Program-made: the position numbers and the translations under genes | IMG/VR virus record: IMGVR_UViG_3300031521_000374 | Coordinates: 1-21,863 of that record | Reading direction: 5' to 3' (one strand) | Length of the DNA stretch: 21,863 nt | Source: a virus | Shown: positions 6,104-15,202 of the stretch, piece after piece | Numbering within the stretch: the first letter of the stretch is position 1 | How the letters are laid out: the number at the start of each line of letters is the position of its first letter | Notes under the pieces: model-generated | The model's database searches: none | Seen by the model: the letters and a program-made list of their open reading frames with translations, nothing else | Told to the model about the DNA's origin: nothing

Positions 6104-8044
6104 TTATTTAATCATTTCAAGAAATTCATTTTCCGTGATGATTTTAACTCCAAGTTGATTTGCCTTGACACTTTTAGAACTTTGCGATGGATTATTACAA
6201 ATCAAATAATCAGTTGTCTTGCTAACTCCACCTCCAATCTTTCCACCCAATGAAACAATTTTACTTTCTAACTCTTTGCGATTCTTAAAATGTTCAACAT
6301 CACCTGTAATTACAAAAGTTTTATCATTGAGGATGTCAGATTCGGTTTGTTGTTTGGGTTGAGTCATTACAAGGTCAACACAAAGCAATGCGATAGTTTT
6401 CTCCATTGATTCATTCCAATGGACATATTCATTCAGTGAATTACCTGCCGAATCTCCAATCAAATGATAATAGGTGTATTTATCGCTACTTAGAAGATTG
6501 TCTATATTTTCAAAATACTCTGCCAATTTCCTACTTGCAGTCTTTCCAATCTGAGGAATGGACAAACCATATAACACTCTATCTAATGGTTGGGTCTTGG
6601 ACTTTTCAATTTCAGCAATCAAACTGTCAACTTTCTTTTTACCAAATCCATCAAGTTTATAAAGTGTTTCTCGATTATTTGGAATATTATAAATATCAGA
6701 TACACTTGATAATACACTCAATCCATTCTTCAATTTAATCTCCATAATCTTCTTGATACTTTCTTCACTAAATCCTTGAATATCCATTGCATTACGACTA
6801 CAGAAGTGAACCAACCTACCAAGGACTTGTTTCTCACATTGATAATTTGTGCAGAATTGATGTACTCCTTGATGAACTAATGTTGAGCCACAGAATGGAC
6901 AATTCAATACTTTTTCAAATGTGCCTGAACAGGTTTCGTTGTCTGTTAGCTGTGGTATAATTTGGTTCTTCTTAGTGACCAAAATTGTATCACCAACTCC
7001 CAATTCCAACCCTTTGATATAATCATAGTTATGGACGCTTGCTTTCTCAACCATTGTATTATCAATTTCAACTGGTTCAAATAAAGCAGTATAAGATAGC
7101 TGTCCAGATTTTCCTACGTCTACAAGGATATCAAGTAGAGTCGTTGTGACTGATTCATCAAAAAACTTATACGCGATTGCATTATTAAAGTGATGTGAAG
7201 TTTTTCCTAATGACAATCCATAGCCAATATCATTATGAGCAAGAACCAATCCATCTGTATCATATGATAAGCCACCCCTATTATTCGTCATACGTTCAAC
7301 TTCTTGTGCAAGATTATCTTTTGTAACCAATACATGTTCAACAACATTAAATCCTTCTTTTGCTAACTCATTCAATTCTTCCATCTTGGTATCAAACTCA
7401 CATTCAAGAGTTCCAAATGCAATAAATCTAATTTCTCTATCTGCTACAATTTTAGAATCTAACATACTTGAAGTAGCATTAGCAAGATTTCTTGCGTTTG
7501 CATATTTATCATCATCTTGAAGGCGAGAGTTTATTTCTCCCAATTTCTCACGGTACATCATTCCTTCGCCAACAACTTGAATGTGGCTGAATGATTTTAC
7601 TTCTTTGGGAATCCCAATAATACTAATTGCATTGTGCGTAATATCCTGCCCTTCATTGGTTGCAGAACTCCCTCTGGTTGCAAGATATTTTAATCTCACA
7701 TCGTAATTAGCAATCTGTGTGCCACCGTCTAATTTACGCATTAGAACACCTTCTCGATTGCCCAACCATTTAATTAAATCATCAATTGATTTAGTTTTTC
7801 CAAGTGATAGTAATGGAGTTGAATGTTTAATCTTAGGAAGATTGCTCGCTACAGTATATCCTGCGTGTTGCGTTGGAGAGTTTGAATAGATAATACCAGT
7901 TTCTTGTTCGAGTTTAACAAGTCGGTCAAAATCTGAGTCCCACTCACTGTCACTCATGAGTGAATGACCAGTATTGTAATAACTTCGTGATGCATCGTTT
8001 AAAGATTCGATTAAATTTTTAATGACGGTTTCTTTCGTATGCAT
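6104..8044 (-). CDS. ligA: NAD-dependent DNA ligase, full length
   Basis: It seals nicks by transferring AMP from NAD to the 5' phosphate. All domains of a bacterial LigA are present in 646 residues (E. coli has about 670). The NMN-binding region at 1-65 contains SYYNTGHSLMSDSEWD. The adenylation domain has K104 in KLDGG, then YDTDGLV (about 261-267) and AYKF with K293. An OB fold follows at about 305-370. The zinc finger has C382, C385, C398 and C403. Helix-hairpin-helix repeats lie at about 415-545, and a C-terminal BRCT domain at 571-646 (FVITGD, LGGKIGGGVSKTTDYLI). No key residue is missing. The ATG at 8044 has AAGGAGG upstream. It is monocistronic or nearly so: its own promoter precedes it and the next promoter lies right after its stop. 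Confidence 0.95.
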   Translation of the reverse strand: MHTKETVIKNLIESLNDASRSYYNTGHSLMSDSEWDSDFDRLVKLEQETGIIYSNSPTQHAGYTVASNLPKIKHSTPLLSLGKTKSIDDLIKWLGNREGVLMRKLDGGTQIANYDVRLKYLATRGSSATNEGQDITHNAISIIGIPKEVKSFSHIQVVGEGMMYREKLGEINSRLQDDDKYANARNLANATSSMLDSKIVADREIRFIAFGTLECEFDTKMEELNELAKEGFNVVEHVLVTKDNLAQEVERMTNNRGGLSYDTDGLVLAHNDIGYGLSLGKTSHHFNNAIAYKFFDESVTTTLLDILVDVGKSGQLSYTALFEPVEIDNTMVEKASVHNYDYIKGLELGVGDTILVTKKNQIIPQLTDNETCSGTFEKVLNCPFCGSTLVHQGVHQFCTNYQCEKQVLGRLVHFCSRNAMDIQGFSEESIKKIMEIKLKNGLSVLSSVSDIYNIPNNRETLYKLDGFGKKKVDSLIAEIEKSKTQPLDRVLYGLSIPQIGKTASRKLAEYFENIDNLLSSDKYTYYHLIGDSAGNSLNEYVHWNESMEKTIALLCVDLVMTQPKQQTESDILNDKTFVITGDVEHFKNRKELESKIVSLGGKIGGGVSKTTDYLICNNPSQSSKSVKANQLGVKIITENEFLEMIK

Positions 8045-8069
8045 TTCAATTCCTCCTTATAATAAAATA

Positions 8070-8111
8070 ATATGAGCCTACTCGAAGTTTTATTCCCTCG
8101 TAAGCCCATAT
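8070..8111. promoter_or_regulatory. Imperfect palindrome overlapping the ligase promoter -10 and leader
   Basis: GTAAGCCCATAT at 8100-8111 and ATATGAGCCTAC at 8070-8081 are inverted copies matching at 10 of 12 positions; the two mismatches become G-U pairs in minus-strand RNA. The upstream arm includes part of the -10 box (8108-8113). The predicted start (near 8101) falls inside that arm. As DNA it could be an operator. If transcription starts a few bases earlier it would place a hairpin at the extreme 5' end of the mRNA. Confidence 0.5.
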
Positions 8112-8137
8112 TATCATAGTTGCATATGTGGTGTCAA
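8108..8137 (-). promoter_or_regulatory. Vegetative-type promoter for the DNA ligase gene
   Basis: Minus strand: perfect TTGACA (8137-8132), an 18-base spacer ending in TGA, then TAATAT (8113-8108), an extended -10. The -35 overlaps the TGA stop of the resolvase gene (8136-8134). The leader to the ligase ATG at 8044 is about 55 bases and contains the palindrome arm. Confidence 0.8.
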
Positions 8138-8652
8138 GTGATTTGGTGGATTAATTTCGCAATATCATAAGAATAATTTACCTTCTTCAATTTCTGCTCA
8201 ATCAACACGCCACCATGTTCAATAATATCATTTTCATTTATGGATTTCTTAGTCGTTGATTTATAAAACTTGTAAAAATCCACAATGTTCAACCAATACG
8301 TTTTTTCAATCTCCGCAAAGTTAAACATGAATCCAGCTTTAACACCAGTGGTTTGTGATGCTTTGAGTAGACCATTGATTTGTGAGATTTTAATATTCTT
8401 ACCAGATTGACCTTTTTCAGTTTGAAAGCTGAAGGCTGTGGATTTGGATGATTTGAGTTCGAGGGGATAAAAGATTCCATTTGTGAAGAAGAAACAATCA
8501 TAATCGTTTGTAATTGAAAAACGAAGTCCGTTTCCTTCTGTATCTCCGAAGCTTGAAGCAGGGTCGCGCAATCTGTAGTAGTAGCAGTCTGGTACGGATT
8601 CTATTGATTTTTTAATTGCGAGTTCAAAAATTTTGCCCGAATTCATTGCCAT
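8134..8652 (-). CDS. recU: RecU-like Holliday junction resolvase (172 aa)
   Basis: RecU-type enzymes cut four-way junctions symmetrically, resolving recombination intermediates and branched replicating DNA. The match rests on GKIFELAIKKSIESV at the N terminus, YYYRLRDP, then the restriction-endonuclease-like core NDYDCFFF...YPLELKSSKS. This supplies D52, E65 and K67 (the D-ExK metal site), followed by KISQINGL and the GFMFNF strand. At 172 residues it is shorter than Bacillus RecU (about 200) and lacks much of its N-terminal arm, as other phage versions do. The ATG follows the upstream TAA immediately (TAAATG), with GGAGAGG upstream. It is the last gene of the replication block and probably acts with the ERCC4 nuclease before it. 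Confidence 0.82.
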   Translation of the reverse strand: MAMNSGKIFELAIKKSIESVPDCYYYRLRDPASSFGDTEGNGLRFSITNDYDCFFFTNGIFYPLELKSSKSTAFSFQTEKGQSGKNIKISQINGLLKASQTTGVKAGFMFNFAEIEKTYWLNIVDFYKFYKSTTKKSINENDIIEHGGVLIEQKLKKVNYSYDIAKLIHQIT

Positions 8653-9192
8653 TTATTTAACCTCTCCATTCTTTAATAGCTCTCTCAAGAAATAATAAAA
8701 GTATGCATAGATATAGACTGGGAAAGCTTCGTCACTTACAAATTTAAAAGCCACATCATATCTATGTTCAAAACTCATAATGCTGGCTATAAAAGATTTT
8801 CTATCGTATTGAGCCTTATATTTACCCTGAAAAAGATTATCCCATGTATCTGCAATAGCTATAGTCATCTTCCCATTAAACATAGCCAACTCTTCTTCAA
8901 AACGGGCACGATTTTTTGTCATATTTTGAGAAATTTCATCAAGACTATTTTTACGTTCCACGACAATATCTTTATCAAAATACAAATCACTCATAATTCC
9001 ATATTCAGGCATTGCCTCAAGGTAGAAACTATAATCACCTTGAGACAATGTAATATCTTTATATTTGCAACGACTTTTATGGTCACACCATTCTTTAACA
9101 TGAGTAGATTTCTCACGTTTATCAATCAATATTATAATACTACCGCATATTTTCTTGATTTCGTCATCTGTAAACTTTCTGTATTTAATCAT
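8653..9192 (-). CDS. ERCC4-type (XPF-like) structure-specific nuclease
   Basis: The family cuts branched or flapped DNA. The diagnostic nuclease signature is complete: LIDKREK (D24), QGDYSF (D53) and VVERKNSLDE, which gives the exact ERKx3D motif (E79, R80, K81, D85). Only the nuclease domain is present in 179 residues. There is no helicase domain or clear tandem helix-hairpin-helix, as in stand-alone phage and archaeal-type versions. The ATG at 9192 has GGAGG four bases upstream. It sits between polymerase and resolvase, which suggests processing of recombination or replication forks. The fold call is firm; the exact substrate is unknown. Confidence 0.88.
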   Translation of the reverse strand: MIKYRKFTDDEIKKICGSIIILIDKREKSTHVKEWCDHKSRCKYKDITLSQGDYSFYLEAMPEYGIMSDLYFDKDIVVERKNSLDEISQNMTKNRARFEEELAMFNGKMTIAIADTWDNLFQGKYKAQYDRKSFIASIMSFEHRYDVAFKFVSDEAFPVYIYAYFYYFLRELLKNGEVK

Positions 9193-9202
9193 TAATCCTC
9201 CA

Positions 9203-12200
9203 TTATTTGCGAATAACTTCCCATTTTTTCAGAATCAATTCTACTTCATCAATATTAACCCATTGACCATCAATTTTGCGCTTACGTTTTTCTTCAGCAA
9301 TTTCATTTGTAACAATGATATCGCCAACTACAAATTCATTATTATCAAAAGCTTTACCTCTGACTTTAATTTTTTCTGTACCACCTTTAGCGAGTCGGTG
9401 TAATGTGATGAATTTGTTGCTAAAGGATTGTTCAATGATAGTCACAATTGCATATGAGTCTGGAAGCTCTGATACGAGAGTTTGTGCATAACCGAGATAT
9501 TCAAGTTCGTGTTGGACTTTTTGTTGTACGCCAATATCTTTGTCGGGAATAGTTTCTGAAATAGATTTGATGATGCTCGTTGTGTCAACTAATTTGTATT
9601 GCTTCTCAGTTTGTGTTGAAAATTGCTCTATTATTGATTTGTATTCAGGATTAATTTTTTCTTTTGACATTTGTTTCTTGCCATAAAACGTATTAAACAC
9701 TTCTACGGTTTTTAACAACTTTTTTGCTTTACCAAATTCATCGAAGAATCCAAGCAATATTAAAATTTCAAGTTGTCTTGAATTTACAGAGCAACCTTTG
9801 ATATCTACCAATAGCTCTGCAAAAGATTCATATTGATTATCTTTTAGTGAATACAACTCTTGTGCAATCAATTCGTTTAGATGTTTAATGCTACTCATAC
9901 CTTTGTAAATTGTGTTTGTTTCTTTGTTGATAGAGTAATCAGCTTCGGAGTGCCTAAATTTTATGGACTCAACCTTAATATCAGTAAACCCATTTATAAA
10001 CTCAAAAACCCTCGTTGTTTTATCTTGATTGCTTTTGCATACATTTAGTGCAGTAGCAACAAATTCAAGTGTATAATAATGTCTCAAATAAGCACACATC
10101 AAGCCTATGGCGGAATATGGTACAGAATGGTTTGATGAAAACAAATATGAGCTGGCATCTTCAATTACTTGAATAAATGATTTTACAATTTCTTCCGCTT
10201 CTGATTTAGACGTATTGTATTGTTCTTGCATTGTTTTTACAAATCCATCAATAATCCGTGGCATAAACTCTTCTGTTCCGGTCTTTTTTGCAAAACCTCT
10301 TCTAACAATATCCGCCTCGCCCATTGTAAAACCACAGAATTTATTTAGGAATTCAATGATTTGTTCCTGAAAAACTAATCTACCTAATGTTGGAGATAAA
10401 AATTTATCTAATGCTTCATGACCATTTTCGTAAAACTCACCTTTTGCCAAAGAATATCTGTAACTTTCTCCAGCCGGACGTATCGCTCCGTTGCCGATAG
10501 ATAATAAATCTACCAATTTCACATTTGGATTAAGTTGTTTGATTTTTTCAATGGTTCCTTTTGAAAACAATTGCTTATAATACGCATACGCAGAATCAGA
10601 TTCCCACTGGAATATTTGAATACTACTTTTCATTATTTCATCATATAAGCTTTGGTCTTCCATATCAAAATTATCCATTGTTAATCTTGGGATTCCTGCG
10701 AGGGCACAAGTTTTATTAATTACCTCAATATTGTCCAATCCAAGGATATCAAGTTTTACAAAATTTAATCCGTCCACTTCTTTCATGTTGACTTGTGCTA
10801 CTGGATAATCACACGTAGAAAGAGTAAATGTTCCAAGTATATCATCTAATGGCATTGGGGAAACGATTGTTGCTGATGGGTGGGTTCCAATTGACACAAC
10901 AACCCCGATAAGCAAATCAACGTATTCAAAGATTTCGGGATACTCATTTCTCCATTTATCTTCCTGCGTTTCTATTGTAGAACACATTTCACCTACAGTT
11001 CCTAAATCAATATTAAATGTTCTGCACACATCTCTTATTGCCCCTTTGATTGCTATGGTATTAAACGTTACAATCTCCGCACAGTATAATCCATGTTTAT
11101 TATAAACATATTGCTTAACCCAATCCCGTTGTGATGGAGGCCAATCCGTATCCACATCAGCCAAGCTAATTTTATTAGGTGAAAAGAGCCTTTCAAAGTT
11201 CATATTAAACTTTAAACTGTCAACGTCCGTAATGTTTAATAGATATGCGTTAAGTGACCCCGAAATACTTCCACGAGAGGGGCCGGGGAATATCCCCTCT
11301 TTTCTACCCGCAGATTTAATATCCTCTTCAAGCAACATATAATCTATTACACCAAGTTTTTTCATAACGCCAAATTCATAGTTTAGACGATTTTTATAAT
11401 CTTCTGTGTTTGGATATTTATCAATTCCTCTTTCATAAAATCCCTCTAATACTTTAGCTTTAAATACTTTATTTGGATTTTTATATAACTTAGGATATTT
11501 ATACGACCTATCCAATGAAAATGATTCAATTGATTCTGCGATAACATTTGTGTTCTGGATTGCCTCAATTACAACATCCATTGGCAAGGAGTTTTGATTT
11601 GTAAATGCTTTAACTAATTCATCGTAGGTCTTAAATGATAAATCCCACCCTGCTTCATTTTCAAATAGAATTGATTTTGATTTCTGCAAAACATCTCTTC
11701 CTTTTAGATGCTTTGCGTTTAATGCGTGAGTATCTGTACAGGCCACCAATGGAATTCCAGTTTGCCTATGGACTTCATAAAGTTTCTGGTTATAAAGAAT
11801 TTGTGAATCAACTTTGTGGTGCTGTATCTCTAAATAACAGCGATGTTTATTTTTTTTCATAAATTCAATAAAGTCTCTTTCTAATTCAGCGTCTTCTGAG
11901 TTTAAGATTCCGCCCAAACATGCCGTTGAAATTATGACGTTATCACTAAATGATTTTAACTCCTCATACGTGATACGAGGTGCAAAGTAAAAATGACCAT
12001 CTTTTCTATTACATGCTAAATCTGCTGAAAAAGCTGTGTTTAATTCTTTTACAGCGTCCCAGTTCTTAGCAATGAGCAGAACGTGATAGTTATCTCTCTT
12101 TTTTTCTTCTGTGGATAAAGTCACGTAGCCTTCAATTGCGTGGATGTACTTTATGCCAACTTCATCACAATATTGTTTTTTATTTACCCACGAAAGAAAG

Positions 12201-12343
12201 TTACCGTGTTCGCTAAAGGCAATTGATGTCATGCCCGATTCTTTCGCCAATTTGATGTAATCCTTGTAATGTGTAACTGAATCAATTGTTGTAAATGCAT
12301 TGCTCAACATGGAGTGAAGATGCAATACTGTGTAGTTTTTCAT
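9203..12343 (-). CDS. dnaE: DNA polymerase III alpha subunit, DnaE type
   Basis: This is the replicative C-family polymerase. The N-terminal PHP domain keeps metal-site residues (H8, H10, E45/H46, and D204/H206 in CTDTHAL). The palm has GPSRGSISGSL (about 354-364), then D396 and D398 in LADVDTDW and D532 in VKLDILGLD, corresponding to the three catalytic aspartates of E. coli alpha. The fingers region contains SIGTHPSATIV. A helix-hairpin-helix region and an OB-like tail follow (about 945-1020). The protein has 1046 residues, slightly shorter than host DnaE, and no inserted 3'-5' exonuclease, so it is not PolC. The ATG overlaps the HNH gene stop by four bases and its GGAG lies inside that gene. 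No separate proofreading exonuclease is seen in the window. Confidence 0.95.
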   Translation of the reverse strand: MKNYTVLHLHSMLSNAFTTIDSVTHYKDYIKLAKESGMTSIAFSEHGNFLSWVNKKQYCDEVGIKYIHAIEGYVTLSTEEKKRDNYHVLLIAKNWDAVKELNTAFSADLACNRKDGHFYFAPRITYEELKSFSDNVIISTACLGGILNSEDAELERDFIEFMKKNKHRCYLEIQHHKVDSQILYNQKLYEVHRQTGIPLVACTDTHALNAKHLKGRDVLQKSKSILFENEAGWDLSFKTYDELVKAFTNQNSLPMDVVIEAIQNTNVIAESIESFSLDRSYKYPKLYKNPNKVFKAKVLEGFYERGIDKYPNTEDYKNRLNYEFGVMKKLGVIDYMLLEEDIKSAGRKEGIFPGPSRGSISGSLNAYLLNITDVDSLKFNMNFERLFSPNKISLADVDTDWPPSQRDWVKQYVYNKHGLYCAEIVTFNTIAIKGAIRDVCRTFNIDLGTVGEMCSTIETQEDKWRNEYPEIFEYVDLLIGVVVSIGTHPSATIVSPMPLDDILGTFTLSTCDYPVAQVNMKEVDGLNFVKLDILGLDNIEVINKTCALAGIPRLTMDNFDMEDQSLYDEIMKSSIQIFQWESDSAYAYYKQLFSKGTIEKIKQLNPNVKLVDLLSIGNGAIRPAGESYRYSLAKGEFYENGHEALDKFLSPTLGRLVFQEQIIEFLNKFCGFTMGEADIVRRGFAKKTGTEEFMPRIIDGFVKTMQEQYNTSKSEAEEIVKSFIQVIEDASSYLFSSNHSVPYSAIGLMCAYLRHYYTLEFVATALNVCKSNQDKTTRVFEFINGFTDIKVESIKFRHSEADYSINKETNTIYKGMSSIKHLNELIAQELYSLKDNQYESFAELLVDIKGCSVNSRQLEILILLGFFDEFGKAKKLLKTVEVFNTFYGKKQMSKEKINPEYKSIIEQFSTQTEKQYKLVDTTSIIKSISETIPDKDIGVQQKVQHELEYLGYAQTLVSELPDSYAIVTIIEQSFSNKFITLHRLAKGGTEKIKVRGKAFDNNEFVVGDIIVTNEIAEEKRKRKIDGQWVNIDEVELILKKWEVIRK

Positions 12344-13122
12344 GCGTTCATCTCCAATCCATATTTTTCAAACAAGTGTTTTTGCGGCGACATATCTCCG
12401 TACAATTCTAACTCAGTTTTTAATCTCGCTACAACTGCATCATCAAAATCTTTAAATGTGCCTAAGTTTAATCTCTTTTTATCATGCACAATATAAGCCT
12501 TATATCTACTTTCTAATTTGACCCAAGACACACCAACTACGCCAGATGTATTACTTTTCTTTTTGTTTAAATTTTTCATATTTTCAGAGTGTGAAACTAT
12601 TCGTAGATTTATTTTTCTATTATCCCACGGTTGACGATTGATGTGGTCAACATCGTCTAATTTATCTCCAAACCTTCCAAGAATTAAACTGTGTAATAAA
12701 ATGTATTTATTTTTGCCATCAACTACATCGTATCTCGTTCTTAAATATCCGTCTTTATGTTTGTGCCATGTGTATGGTTTGATTATATCATAATCTTCTT
12801 CATCTATAAAATATTCGTAACCACACATTGTTTTCATTGTTATATATCCATCTGTATACAGTGGCTCACAAAATGACCTTTTGGTGTGCATACATTTAAA
12901 ACAAACATTGGATACATTATAAACCAAAGAATGTTCTCCTACTATATTTTCGTATCCACAATCGCAAACGGTTTTCCATACACTGGTTTCTGAATTCGAT
13001 TTTTTATACATCCCAATAAATTCAATTACCGTCTTTGAGCCTATCTTGCATCCAATAAAATTCTTAAATCCATCAGACAGAATGTTTGATGTCTTATTGC
13101 TTTCGTCATATACCTTTTTCAT
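12340..13122 (-). CDS. HNH homing endonuclease with AP2-type DNA-binding domain
   Basis: A mobile endonuclease. The parts in order are: a Cys4 zinc site (C53, C55, C74, C77); the HNH core with H144 in LLHSLILGRFGDK, VDHIN (D159, H160) and DNRKINLRIVSHSENMKN; then an AP2-type domain at about 190-245 (SGVVGVSWVKLESRYKAYI, NLGTFKDFDDAVVARLK). I choose the ATG at 13122 because GGAGG stands just before it. An upstream GTG at 13149 extends the frame but has no RBS and lies inside the previous gene. The stop shares ATGA with the polymerase start. All motifs look intact. It splits what was probably a direct nuclease-polymerase junction, and it targets either that junction or a neighbouring conserved gene (inference). 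Confidence 0.9.
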   Translation of the reverse strand: MKKVYDESNKTSNILSDGFKNFIGCKIGSKTVIEFIGMYKKSNSETSVWKTVCDCGYENIVGEHSLVYNVSNVCFKCMHTKRSFCEPLYTDGYITMKTMCGYEYFIDEEDYDIIKPYTWHKHKDGYLRTRYDVVDGKNKYILLHSLILGRFGDKLDDVDHINRQPWDNRKINLRIVSHSENMKNLNKKKSNTSGVVGVSWVKLESRYKAYIVHDKKRLNLGTFKDFDDAVVARLKTELELYGDMSPQKHLFEKYGLEMNA

Positions 13123-13132
13123 TTTTCCTCCA

Positions 13133-14149
13133 TTATTCCACCATCTCACTCAAATACTTTTTATAATATGGACACTTATGACTATGATTGCACAATTGAC
13201 CGCAATAAAAAGATGTTGATTTATCAATAACAACCGGACTCCAATCTGATTCATCGGTATTCTTTGCATTAATTGCATTAACTGTATCTACAATATATTG
13301 TTTAGTTTCTGCAATTGCTTCATCTGTCAACTCATATTCAATAATACAATCATGCATTGTAAAAGCGTCTTGAACGACCTGTGGTAGTCCTGAGATGCTA
13401 TTTTCTGCAATTGCCTTATCAATCATCATATCAATCTCAAAGTCGTCATATGAGTCAGGAAATTGATTTTTAATAGGCTTCTCCATTTTAGCAACCCATT
13501 TACCTCTGTTGCATAATGTGCGTTTTACTTTTTTATTCTTCTGTACAAAATCCACATACATATATTTCAACATCATCCATGCTACCTTGCGAGGGATATA
13601 ACCTTCAGATTGTTTTGCTAATGCATATACTACAAGTTGTCTTCCTGCATGATGAAGCTTTTCGCCTTTAAATTCGCTACTCGTTTTCCAGTCAAATACA
13701 TCTGCGTATTCACCGTCATAGAAAGTTGCGTCACTGAATCCATATATCCACAATCCCGGCTCAACTTCAAATAGAATTTCTTCCTCTGTTTTTAACTCCA
13801 TATCCATTTTTTTATATGTCTCAGCAAAATGTTTAATATCGGCAATCCATGAATCTGCAATCTTCTGGTTAGGAAAATCAAAGCCCAAAATATCTGCTTC
13901 CATCAACCCATCTTCTATGACCGACTTCAAACATGATTCATCTTTTTCTCCATTATAAATTGACTCAAGGGCATCATGTAATTTATTCCCCATCATAGAA
14001 TAAATGTTTGGTCGCCCTCTATCTTTTGGTTCTTGCACATAAGTTTTATAATATGAATACTGGCAAGTATCAAATGCATTGAGCCTACTGATTGAGTATA
14101 ATGGGATTTTCTTATCCCGTAATTCTTTAACCTTTTCTTTAATTTTCAT
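13133..14149 (-). CDS. PD-(D/E)xK nuclease of the RecB/Cas4/AddB Fe-S type
   Basis: The family comprises exonucleases that resect DNA ends. The motifs are in the expected order: ISRLNAFDTCQYSYYKTYV (C29), MGNKLHDALE (H58), GFSDATF (D140), VFDWKTSS (D153, K155) and GRQLVVYA (Q171, Y175). Near the C terminus three cysteines at C316, C320 and C326 (FYCGQLCNHSHKCPYY) pair with C29 to form the one-plus-three pattern known for the 4Fe-4S cluster of AddB and Cas4. There are no helicase motifs, so it is a stand-alone nuclease of 338 residues. The ATG at 14149 has AAGGAG upstream. Its place between primase and polymerase suggests a role in recombination-dependent replication. No cas1 or repeats are nearby, so it is not part of a CRISPR system here. 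Confidence 0.88.
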   Translation of the reverse strand: MKIKEKVKELRDKKIPLYSISRLNAFDTCQYSYYKTYVQEPKDRGRPNIYSMMGNKLHDALESIYNGEKDESCLKSVIEDGLMEADILGFDFPNQKIADSWIADIKHFAETYKKMDMELKTEEEILFEVEPGLWIYGFSDATFYDGEYADVFDWKTSSEFKGEKLHHAGRQLVVYALAKQSEGYIPRKVAWMMLKYMYVDFVQKNKKVKRTLCNRGKWVAKMEKPIKNQFPDSYDDFEIDMMIDKAIAENSISGLPQVVQDAFTMHDCIIEYELTDEAIAETKQYIVDTVNAINAKNTDESDWSPVVIDKSTSFYCGQLCNHSHKCPYYKKYLSEMVE

Positions 14150-14158
14150 ACCTTCTCC

Positions 14159-15193
14159 TTATAACCAAACTATGTGGTTGTTGTATAATTCTTTAAACGC
14201 CATTTTGCCTAAATCTGTTGGAGCCATTTTGCTTCCACTTTTTAGAATTTCATTATATCTATCAAATATATATCCTACTTGATATTGTTGAAATACATTT
14301 TGAGCTTGTAATTTTTCTGCCTCTGAACGAATTTTATCTTCAGTTAAACCTTCGTCAAACATGAGAATATATTTTTCAGCGTTTAATGATTTTAAATATC
14401 TTTGATGATATGAACTAATATTGCTACCACCAACAGATGCTCCAGTTTTATAACCCATACTATCAAGTTGTTGTGGAAGTTTTTCACTCTCGCCTATCAT
14501 ACAAATTTTCTTATTTTGTATATCAGAATAATTTAAACTATATCCATATATTGCTTTGCTTTTTGCAAATGGAATTATGGGCAACCATTTACTGATATCT
14601 GCATCAGGAAACTGTGTATTTATTCTGCCCATGACTCCGACAATTTCTTCATTATGATTATACCAAGGCACACTCACTCTCATTGTGGTGGAATCATATC
14701 CTACATTGTATTTAATTTGTGTATCAATTGATATACCATCTCTCAAGAATAACATATTCGGAGACATTTTAAAATCATTCATAATTTCATCTGGATAAGT
14801 TTGTAAATCAATATCTTTAATTGAATTCTTAGATTGTATCTTTTTATAATATGCCCCGAATGGAAGATATCTTTCTATGGGAACAAGAGCATCATCAGAC
14901 AATCCTAACGTTGAGTACATATATTTTAATACATTTCTGAATGATGTGTTTAATTTATTTTGAATCAGTGAAATTATATCGCCAGATAATCCGGTAGAAA
15001 AACATGTGAATGGAATATTTTCTGAGCCATATTTTATAACTACACTTGTTGGATTTCTGTCATAGTCTCGACTGCATCTAATTTCTTGTCGTGATGAATT
15101 CCTTTTTATATTACAGAAATCAACAGAATGTAGTAATTGCTCTATTTTATCCGGTTCATCTTTTAAATATTCCTTTAGAGCAATTACATCCAT
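14159..15193 (-). CDS. DnaG-like DNA primase with a degenerate zinc-binding domain
   Basis: It makes RNA primers for the replisome. The N-terminal region has the shape of a CHC2 domain (RCSRDYDRNPTS at about 39-50, then FTCFSTGLSGDIISLI at 62-77). However, only C40 and C64 of the usual ligands remain: the His position is Tyr/Asp and the last Cys is T67, so zinc may not be bound. The catalytic Toprim core follows with IGESEK (E235/E237), ILMFDEG (D280) and a late VGYIFDRYNEILKSGSKMAPTDLG, corresponding to the acidic motifs. At 344 residues it is much shorter than host DnaG and lacks the C-terminal helicase-binding domain. It has a strong SD (AGAGGTGA) and starts nine bases after the helicase stop, so the two are coupled. 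Confidence 0.85.
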   Translation of the reverse strand: MDVIALKEYLKDEPDKIEQLLHSVDFCNIKRNSSRQEIRCSRDYDRNPTSVVIKYGSENIPFTCFSTGLSGDIISLIQNKLNTSFRNVLKYMYSTLGLSDDALVPIERYLPFGAYYKKIQSKNSIKDIDLQTYPDEIMNDFKMSPNMLFLRDGISIDTQIKYNVGYDSTTMRVSVPWYNHNEEIVGVMGRINTQFPDADISKWLPIIPFAKSKAIYGYSLNYSDIQNKKICMIGESEKLPQQLDSMGYKTGASVGGSNISSYHQRYLKSLNAEKYILMFDEGLTEDKIRSEAEKLQAQNVFQQYQVGYIFDRYNEILKSGSKMAPTDLGKMAFKELYNNHIVWL

Positions 15194-15202
15194 TAGTCAC
15201 CT

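Noticed and set aside
8764-9195. Open plus-strand frame of 143 codons, and a similar one at 19267-19584
   Set aside because: Both lie opposite well-supported minus-strand genes or leaders, have Phe/Ile-rich antisense composition and lack a convincing RBS.
13123-13149. GTG start for the HNH gene at 13149
   Set aside because: It lies inside the upstream nuclease gene without an RBS; the ATG at 13122 has GGAGG just before it.
13133-14149. Cas4 of a CRISPR adaptation module
   Set aside because: No Cas1, Cas2 or repeat array is present; the context is phage replication.
13150-14860. TTTTATAATAT copies near 13157, 14045 and 14844
   Set aside because: These lie in coding frames as Tyr-Tyr-Lys codons and are not leader elements.
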